From positions 448,175,204 through 448,239,203 of the forward strand of contig NC_085138.1 in NCBI RefSeq assembly GCF_035046485.1: a DNA stretch of 64,000 bases, written 5' to 3'. The DNA is from Aedes albopictus (taxonomy: Eukaryota; Arthropoda; Insecta; Diptera; Culicidae). The position numbers and the translations under genes are program-made. Position 1 is the stretch's first letter. Every line of letters begins with the position of its first letter. Positions 56,195-64,000 of the stretch are shown here, piece after piece. The notes under the pieces are model-generated. The model was given only the letters and a program-made list of their open reading frames with translations, had not been told where the DNA came from and searched no databases.

Positions 56195-57075
56195 CTTTTA
56201 ATTTCTCCAGAAGTAATCCCTGACCTGACAGTACTCCATGGTCAATGGTCATACAGGTCATACATAATGAAGGGTCAAACTCTGCTGTACTGTAACTGAT
56301 GGAGAGGCGCAGTAAGCGTTGCCGCGTGCAGACGTGTTTCAAGCTGCTTGTCGCATTTCTTTCGGTTTCCGCATGTAACTTTTTTCTTGCGATTCCGCTC
56401 ACGGTTTGGCCGGTGCTACGCCTCCCAAATAGTTCTTCCACGTGTGAAAGAGTGTTTGTGAATTTTAATACCTAGTGATTTATCGATTTTGGAAAGAACT
56501 GTTTTCAATTTCAGTTCCGCCTTGGTTTTTTCGTGACGACTTGTGGCAGCGCTATACGCTATCCGGGCGTGTTCAAGCGACTTGTGTTTTTGCATGCCGC
56601 TACGAGCAGCTCGAGTAACGCAAACGTGATCCGCAAGTGGTTCCAGAATCAAACAGTGTGGCTGCATATCCATAATTCTGTGAGGGATGAGGTGACGTGT
56701 GTTCTAATGATGACTGAAGGCATGCGCGTTGAAGGTGGGACGAGAAGCAAACCTGATTGCGGTATCATGACGTTCGCATGATGATGGCAGCGCTACCTTG
56801 GATGGATTCCGGTGAGAACTGTGTTTGCATTATCATTAGCCAATTGAAAACGGTAATGCACACATGCTGCGCTTATTGTAAGAGGAAGTGATAGAGAATG
56901 GACGTGCGACGTTCCTCTCCAGCCATTCTGAAATGGTTCTCTGAATCTCTCTGAATCAGCAATAGATCTATGACTTTCTAACTCTCGGATTAAAGCTTTT
57001 TGCAGTAGAATCAAAATGGTATTGCAGAAATCTTTCTTCCATAATATCACTGTCGGACAGTGAGGGTTAGTTGGA
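56195..57075. other. Orcokinin intron sequence without a recognised gene
   Basis: Two overlapping minus-strand frames (56181-56441 and 56416-56673) have no recognisable domain, signal peptide or splice context. I see nothing to support a gene. Confidence 0.45.
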
Positions 57076-57082
57076 TCACACA

Positions 57083-57841
57083 CATATCCCTTTCGGGACG
57101 GAGCGCAAAAAAGTGAAATTTCCATACAAATGGCTCAACTTTAGCTCTCTAGAACTTTTAAATTTCCCTACAGAATAAACATTCTTGTTCCACAATTGGA
57201 AGAACTACTCTTGTATCGGAGTTGAAAAATATGCGAAAGATAAAACTTTTTCATGTTTTACGGTTTTTGTCCACTTTTTTGTCAACTTGTTGTGGTCACA
57301 TACACCATAAGCAAAAGTTTGTTTGCATACATACAAGCAGCCCTGTCGTCCTCCTTAGTCACGGTTAGTCGACGACTAAGGAGCTTTATTTTTAAGTCAA
57401 AAAAGATTTTTTTTTTCAAAATTACCATGTAAAATGGTTAGTGTGATTTTACCACCATCGACGTGGTGCACATATTAAAAAAAATCACTTCACTTCACCA
57501 GGACCACTCCCTCAGGAGGCAAAATTTAATAAAACGTTATTTTTTGACCATTTTGGTTGTACACTGTTGACGCCCTGACCATACCAGATTGAGTGTAAAT
57601 GGGATTTGGCAAAAGTCGGTACCCACGACCACCCCCTCAGGAAGCAAAATTTGATAAAACGTTATTTGAGAGCATTTTGGGCAATTCAAATTGACAAAAA
57701 AAAAATTAAAAGTATAAGCAATGGCTCAATTGTTAAAATAGTTTAGATCACACATTACGGACCAAACAGATGAAAAAATATGCAAACATGTTATTGCTCA
57801 ACAGCACAATTGTGCTGGTTCGTCACGAAAGGGATATACAT
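57083..57841. mobile_element. Possible 760-bp inverted-repeat element
   Basis: CATATCCCTTTCGGGACG near the left and CGTCACGAAAGGGATATA near the right are near-complements. Both inner flanks carry ATGGCTCAA. The interior is AT-rich and non-coding. The borders and any target duplication are unclear. Confidence 0.4.
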
Positions 57842-57849
57842 ACATAGTG

Positions 57850-58845
57850 GCAGCTGTAACTGATGTTGGAATTTGAATTTCAGATTTATTTTAATCCCAA
57901 AATGCATGTTACATATTAGGATCTTAACAACTCTTTAAAATGTTGGTTTTGTAGTAGGCAAGCAGTGGTTTTTTTCAAGCATTTGAACATTATTTGAACA
58001 TTATTCACATTATTCAGATCGCTATGAGAAAAATATACATGTAACGTAATGTTAGCTTATCAAAACCTTCCATTGAACATAATGCTTTACGTGTGATTGC
58101 TAAATTCTATCAAAGTTCAATGTGAGTCGCGAGATGGAAAATTTGAGAATTTCTGCATACATTTGCTATTATTGTTCAAAATTAAAAAAAATGTTACGTT
58201 CAAAAGTTCGTAATTACCTTCTTTCCTTTTCTCCTCCACCGCTACTGTGACGATCCGCTGGCGCAATCTGGTTGGCTTTAACGACAAAAGGAAATTATTT
58301 AGTAGAAATGAAAAAAGAAACCTTTTCTCTATGCGCAAAAGTAACAACACAAATCGGGTAGGATTCAATCAACCTTAATCTTTATTGGTATGAACGGAGT
58401 TAACGTTATGAACGTAGGTTATCAAGACACATCCATCTTACTAGAGAGCGGAAAGGTCCGCTGCTGGGGCGGTTCCGTTTCCGACTCGGTATGTTTCGAT
58501 TCGTCAGGATTTGACTTTATAGAAGAGACAGACCAAATTTTTACGCATGTTGATTTTATGCTTCTTTCTGCTTCACTCAGGGACATCCGTCATCGATAAA
58601 TGTGTGCGATTAAGCGGGCGGCAGAGAGGTAAAACATTTTCCAACAGACATCTCACAAACTTCTCCCACACGTGTACCTGTCCCGTGACTCACAACCAGT
58701 TCCTAATTCTATAAATTTGTAAGAAGATTGAATGGAAAATATACAGCTGCGGAAAGTATACACTCATTCGTTGTACGTTTGGGGGTGATAAATTCCTAAG
58801 TCAAACATAATTATTTTATGTTCCATCATTGGTGGCTCCAGGAGA
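57850..58845. other. Orcokinin intron / 3' flank of the orcokinin-B exon
   Basis: No second gene was seen. The minus-strand sequence after the orcokinin-B stop would hold its 3' UTR; no canonical AATAAA stands out close by. Confidence 0.4.
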
Positions 58846-58849
58846 GGAA

Positions 58850-59022
58850 TTATTTCTTCAGCAGGTTGCCGCCCCCGATCGAGTCTAGTGACCGTTTCAG
58901 CAGGTTCCCTCCGCCGATCGAGTCCAGGGAGCGTTGATTGCGCCCGAAGGTGTTGACACGGGACGGGGCCAGCTCCAGCGGGGACCCTCCATTCAGCAGC
59001 AAGCGGTTGAAGTAGAGGTACT
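58850..59022 (-). CDS. orcokinin: Orcokinin-B exon of the orcokinin gene
   Basis: The minus strand reads 56 codons to a TAA at 58852-58850. The exon contains two copies of SLDSIGGGNLL, the first ended by KR and the second by KK before the stop. A preceding segment (NRLLLNGGSPLELAPSRVNT, ending NQR) gives the upstream basic cleavage site. LDSIGGGN peptides are the orcokinin-B family, which insects produce from the same gene as orcokinin A by alternative splicing. The acceptor chosen is GTACCTCCCAG after a T/C-rich tract (phase 1); an in-frame stop lies further upstream. The orcokinin-A acceptor is phase 2, so the two mRNAs probably do not share one donor, or an extra exon exists. The signal peptide exon was not found. 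Confidence 0.88.
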
Positions 59023-59059
59023 CTGGGAGGTACCGTGGGAAACAACATACAGAGAGGTG

Positions 59060-60110
59060 AAAGTGTTGATTAGATTACAGGATTCGGACGGAAGATTTTT
59101 GCGGGACGTATACATAATACATATACCTTGAATTTTGCATGAGAACGTGGCACAAACAGAAACACACAAATGTGGACACATTTAATATTCACGTGGGACA
59201 GACGAACACACACACACACGAAATGGGTTACACTTATTTTCTTTTGGTGAGGGTGGCCGGTTTTCTTCCAAGAGGGCCTCAACTTAACTCGTCTAGAGTG
59301 CAAATCAAGAAACAGATGATTGATTGTGAGTCTTCTGATGGTGCCAGGTTTTGGCGTAAATGATAGCAGACGAATTCGATTTAGGAAACAGTAATTAAGG
59401 GGATTTAGGAGGGCTTTCAATTAAGGCTCCGTGTCGTGAGGGAGAGTGCAATCTACGTTGCCAGTGGGTGTTGGATATCTGGGTGGGATTTTTGAATATG
59501 GGTTTCTTCTACGGATAGTGACTGGTTTGCATGGATAGGGTATTTCATAAAACTGATAAAAAATGTGATTCTCTTAGTTTGACATCGGCTTTGGTCAGTG
59601 ACAAATTGTTTTACTATGTGTACTTGCAGTCCTGCAAGATATGGGTCACTTAACTTTGTAGTTTTGTAGCCTTTATCATACTGATTTGTTGATGAAATCT
59701 CCTTACGGAACGGTGAAGTATCCAGTATACAATAAGTGATATCAGCGTTCAGGTATTGGGAAATCCTGGATCAGCTAATCTAAATCGCAGTCTAAATCGC
59801 ACCAAACGTTTGTACCATGCGACTCCAAGCCGATTGAGCGCCATATAGGGGAGCTTTTCTCAAAACAGCTTATTCCAAGTGTTCCAAAACCCTTTGAAGA
59901 TATTCATTCGTGTAATGAGTTTAGGGTAGACATTTGGGCAGGAGAAAAGTTGGCTAACTTTAAGGAACATTGCTCGGAATTGTTCATTCAGTTAGACAAA
60001 AAAATCCTTCGAAATAGCCTACATAACTTAAAACTCAGCTCAGCTCAGCTAAAGTAGGTATGTGATTTTCAAATCAGATACAGGACCGTTAATTGAATTA
60101 TTTAAGAAAT
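59060..60110. other. Upstream of the orcokinin-B exon, no exon recognised
   Basis: I looked for a minus-strand signal-peptide exon and found none that convinced me. A short CA run lies at 59206-59220. Confidence 0.4.
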
Positions 60111-60114
60111 AACC

Positions 60115-61932
60115 TAAAGCTTTGAAGGATTCTGGAAGAATTCCTTGAAATATTTCAGAAGGTGATTCTTCAGAGAAATATCTGTAAGAAATTCCTGCAA
60201 TGTAACAAGAATTGTTCCAGATTTTTATTTTTTTATGAAAATAGTGAAATTTATTGAGGAGATTGTAAAATACACAAAAATAAAAACAAAAAAAAATTGG
60301 TAACTATAGTTAGTGAGTTTTATTTAAGAGTTGTATGCCAACTAAACAAAAAATCATAGTTTACCATATGAAGAAAACCTAAGAGAAATTACTGGAGAAC
60401 TTTGTGAAGTAATATCTTAGACTATCCCCACCAATGCGTAGTAATTAAGTCAATTAGTAGGGCATTGTTTTGATTTTGTATGGGATTTTGACGTTTCTTG
60501 GTATTGTTGTTTACTAAAGTGAAAGGGAAGGAATCTTTGAGTGTACCCCAGGAGGAATCCTTGAAGGAATCCTTGGAGAAATCTTTGAAGGATATCATGT
60601 AAGAATCCCTGTAGAGTATCCCTTTCGGAATTCCTGAAGATACTCCTGTAGGAATTCTTGAAGGATTTCCTGGAGGAATCCCTGGAAAAACTCATGGAGG
60701 AATCACTGGAGGAATTGAGGAGAAACCACATGAGGATACTTCAGATATTTCAGGCGGAACTTCTGAACGAACTTCATATGGTACCATCTGCCGTACGATT
60801 ATATTTTGCAGAAAATGCCGTTCGAAATACGTTTCCGTATGCATTGGGATTTTTTGTCTGTGCATTGCAAAGGAGATGGATCGTTCAAAGGCCGAACACT
60901 ATGTGCAAGCTAAACTAACTTAAGAAACTCCGAAGTAAATCTCGTAGCAAATCCCAAAGAAGCTGAGGGAAACCTTTAAAGGACTCATGCAAGAATGATC
61001 CTGAAAGAACTCCTCATGGAACTCCTGGGAGAATCCCTGAGGAAGTTTCTGAGGAAATCCCTGGAAAAACTCTGTAAGGAATCATTGCAGGAAAATTTGG
61101 AGGAAGTACATAAGGTTCTCCTAGAGTAACTCCTAGAGGAATCCCTGATGGAGCTTCTAAAGAAACCACAAAAGAAATTTCAGTTGCAATCGCTGGATGA
61201 GCTTCATGAGGAATCCCTAATGGTAATTCCTCAATTAATTTTGGTAGGAGTCCTTGAAGGTATTCCTGGAGGAATTCATCAATGAACCTCTAAAGTAACT
61301 CCTGAAGGAGTTCCTAGAGGGATCCCTGAAGAGTTCTTGTAGGAGTTCCTGAAGGAATTCCTGCAGAAATGCCTGAATTTTTTTTTCTGGAGAAACCCCA
61401 GAAGGAATCCCTGGAAAAATTCATGAATGAATTGCGAAAGAAATCCCAAGGAGAATCCTTGAATGAACTCCAGTTACTACAGAAATCCCTCAATGAATTA
61501 GGAAAGAAAACGCTCAAGGAACTTCAGAAGAAATTTTCTGGGGAAATCCCTTCAGAAATTTAAGAAGAAATCCCTGAAGAAAGTCCTGGAGAATTTCCCG
61601 AAGAATTTTTGAAAGTACCCCTAACGGAGTTCCCGGAAAAATCTTCATTGAATACTGGAGAAAATTTTCCAGCAACTTCAGCAGAAATTTCTCAAAAAAT
61701 TCCAAGAAATACCATTGAAGGATTCCAAAAATAAACTACTGTAGGAATCTCTGAAATAAATCCCTGACGTACTTCCTAGTGAATCTATGGAGTAACTTCT
61801 GGAGAAATCTCAGACGAAATATCTGGAGCAGTCTCGAGAAATTCCAGAAAAAAATACTCAAGGAATTTCAGACACAATCCCTCGAAGATTTCCAAAAGGA
61901 ATTTCTTGAAAAATCTCTCAAGACATTCTTGG
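60115..61932. repeat. Degenerate 12-bp periodic repeat array (GAATTCCTGGAG orientation)
   Basis: Consecutive 12-mers near GAATTCCTGGAG, GAATCCCTGGAA and GAGTTCCTGAAG run from about 60540 to 61932, with a weaker start at 60115-60215. A dispersed repeat shared with 26.8 kb (60460-60545) and a non-repeat patch near 60760-60920 interrupt it. Its orientation is opposite to the array at 50.9 kb. Confidence 0.8.
60460..60545 (+). repeat. Dispersed repeat shared with 26775-26890
   Basis: The block GGCATTGTTTTGATTTTGTA through GGGATTTTGACGTTTCTTGG and an AGTGAAAGGGAAGGA tail match the earlier copy. Confidence 0.6.
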
Positions 61933-62675
61933 TACCCCGTAACGTGGGTAGATCACCTTATAATGGTGTATTGCGGTGTAAGATCTACCAAATCAATTTT
62001 TGATCTTGATATTCACCGTAATTTTAAATGTTCCAAGATCAAAGTTTGATGCACTTTTTTGTGTTTTGTAGTATTTTGTTTCAATGTACTGCTAATTAAC
62101 ATTTTATTTCAGCAGGATTCAGGTAAATTTATCGTATGCTATAAATATTATTGTAAACATATGTAACTGTGGCGAGCGTACCACTAATATGTAGCTTATT
62201 TGATGTACGATGTTTAATATTATTTTATATTTCAGATCAACCGAAGAATCTAGTAATTCAACCAAATGTCATCAAAATGACGAAAAAACCAGGATGAATT
62301 GGGCAGACAGCTGACTCGAAGCAGTCTGAAAATGGTGTACCTGAACGTTGACTAAGCGTATCCTTTGGAGTTTACCCTTCCACTAACAACACTCAAATTC
62401 CCGTGACACGTAGGCCTGAGAGATCGTAGAGTTGTCTACATTTTTCATAGGTGTCTAAAATTAACCATCCTTTCCCATCCCTCAGCAGTCGCAAGGACGT
62501 GGCCAGGACAGTGCTCGACCATTTGAGGATTGCGTCAGTCTTGTCTAAGAGTCAGAGATTAGTCCCGAATCTTTGTGCTTTGGTTCGGACGGGAAGGAGG
62601 CAACCCCCATAACAGCGGTCTAGGACTGTACCACCTACGAATTTGTGCGACTCGCTTAATGCTAATGCTAATGCT
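61933..62675 (+). mobile_element. 5'-truncated non-LTR element inserted in the 12-bp array
   Basis: A 22-bp direct repeat made of AAATCTCTCAAGACATTC plus TTGG flanks it at 61911-61932 and 62676-62697. It ends in a (TAATGC)n tail, typical of target-primed insertion by a LINE or LINE-driven element. No protein domain is visible in the 743 bp, so it is 3' UTR-like or a SINE-like passenger. The array sequence continues on both sides. Confidence 0.75.
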
Positions 62676-62697
62676 AAATCTCTCAAGACATTCTTGG

Positions 62698-64000
62698 AGA
62701 AATCTCAGGAGGTGATTGATTGATTGATTTGTCTTTATTAAAAAGACTTTCAGCCCTTGGCTGGTTCGTCTCAACCAGGAGGTGTGCCTAAATAAGCTCC
62801 TGCGGAAGGAGTTCGGAAAAGTCCTTGAATGTGTTCTTGGTGAAATCCATGAAGGATTTTTTGTAGAAATCCCAAATAGAGTTCTTAAAGAAATCTCTCT
62901 AACGATTGCAGGAGAAATCCGTTTAAAAAATCCAGGAAAAATATCTGAAGAAACTTTTAGAGGAATCCTCGCAAAATTCCCGAAAAAGTTGGAGTTTCTA
63001 GAGGAATTCTTAAAGTAGCTTTTGAAGAACATCTGCAAGGAATTCTAGAAAAAATTCCACAAAGAATCCTAAGAGAAATCCTCGAAGAAGCTTTTTGAGT
63101 AATTCCGGAGGAGTCCTTGGAGAAACCTCTGAAAGAATTCCTAGAGAAATTCCTTGAGAAAATTGTCGGAGAATTCCTGAAGAAATTTCTGAAGGAATCC
63201 CTGAAGGAACTGCTGGAGAAATCTTTAAAGAAATTTGGAATCTCTGAAAAAAATCTTAAGGGAATCCTTGCAGAATTTCTTGGAGTCCCTGCAAAAAAGG
63301 CCAGGAGAAAATGAACTTCCTGAATCAATACCTTAAGGAATTCTAAGACAAAAATCCTTGAGAAATCTCCAAAAAATCTTCCACAGATAGCCTCGAATGA
63401 ACTCCAGGAGAATTCCTAGACGGAACTTCTAGAGGAATGTCTGAAGAAATTTCTGAATAAATCCCTGAATTTATTCCTGGAGTAATGGTCTTCAAAAAGT
63501 TCCTGGAAGAATCCCTCAATTCCTATAATAATTTCAAGAGAAATTCCTGAAGGAATTCCTGGAAAAATATTTCAAGGAGTTCCTGGAGGAGTTTCTGAAG
63601 GAGTTCTTGGAGATGTTCTTCCAGGAGTTCCTGTAAAAATCCACGAAGAATTTCCATCAGAAATCCATGAAGGAATTCCTGGAGAAATCCAAGAAATAGT
63701 TCCTGGACAATTTCCTGAAGGAGCTCTTGGAGAAATTCTTGAAGGAATTTTGATAGAAATTCCAAAAGGAGTTCCTGAAGAAATCTCTCCAACTACTGCA
63801 GGAAAAATCCTTTAAAGAATTCCAAGAAAATATCTGAAGGAATTCCTGGAGAAATCCCAGCAAAATTCCTGAAAAAAGGTCCTCTAGGAATTCCTAGAGT
63901 AGTTTATGAAGAAAACCTTCAAGAAATTACAGGAAAAATCCTACAAAGAATTCTTGGAGAAATTCCGTTGGAGTCCTACGAGAAACCTCTGAAGGAATTC
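62698..64000. repeat. Degenerate 12-bp periodic repeat array, continues past the window
   Basis: Same unit and orientation as 60.5-61.9 kb and clearly its continuation across the inserted element. The 63520-63800 part reads almost without break as 12-mers such as GAGTTCCTGGAG and GAGTTCTTGGAG. Confidence 0.8.
62715..62775 (-). mobile_element. 61-bp retrotransposon 3' end in the array
   Basis: CAGGAGGTG is duplicated at 62706-62714 and 62776-62784. On the minus strand the insert ends AATAAAGACAAATCAATCAA, that is a polyadenylation-like word followed by a short CAAT-type tail, consistent with a severely truncated non-LTR insertion. Confidence 0.6.

Noticed and set aside
56181..56673. Two overlapping minus-strand frames of 85-86 codons
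   Set aside because: No domain, no signal peptide, no splice support. They are typical of chance frames in this GC-richer patch.
63523..63863. Long minus-strand frames encoding Leu/Phe/Gln/Glu-rich repeats
   Set aside because: They arise from the 12-bp periodic DNA, which is stop-free in several frames on both strands. There is no start context, splice site or domain.

Overview
This window is animal nuclear DNA, most likely from a culicine mosquito of the Aedes type. Short and long GT-AG introns, four recognisable insect genes and a very heavy load of non-LTR, Ty1/copia and small inverted-repeat elements all point that way. Nothing bacterial or organellar was seen. A run of 500 N at 11649-12148 is an assembly gap. 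The genus is an inference from gene and transposon style; no database was searched.

Layout. 1-7110: no confident gene, only old repeats, three small inverted-repeat elements and a Ty1/copia scrap. 7111-8398 (+): the last two exons of a single-pass membrane protein with Ig-like domains. 8979-20474 (-): a complete five-exon gene for the GlcNAc-1-phosphotransferase alpha/beta subunit (GNPTAB type), converging on the Ig gene. Its 9.2-kb intron holds LOA-clade retrotransposon pieces and a 155-bp satellite. 20862-25367: a 4.5-kb inverted-repeat element with further palindromic elements nested inside it. 25527-26509: an hAT-like non-autonomous element. 28215-40433 (+): Mediator subunit 1 (MED1), five coding exons. 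Its last intron was about 154 bp until a full-length, apparently intact I-clade retrotransposon (32565-38739) landed in it. 41390-47665: a decayed Ty1/copia element, a retrotransposon tail, and a decayed RTE-like element split by a 187-bp insertion. 48160-59022 (-): exons of an orcokinin neuropeptide gene, orcokinin-A exons at 48160-48672 and a separate orcokinin-B exon at 58850-59022. 50.9-64 kb: kilobase stretches of a degenerate 12-bp periodic repeat, interleaved with foldback elements and truncated retrotransposons.

The four host genes look functionally unrelated: lysosomal enzyme tagging in the Golgi, transcription co-activation, neuropeptide signalling and a cell-surface protein. There is no operon-like logic. 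What links them is repeat invasion of introns and flanks. Splice junctions were chosen by reading consensus sites and checking phase by hand. They join without stops for MED1, GNPTAB, the Ig gene and the two orcokinin-A exons. The orcokinin signal-peptide exon and the 5' exons of the Ig gene were not found and probably lie outside the window.
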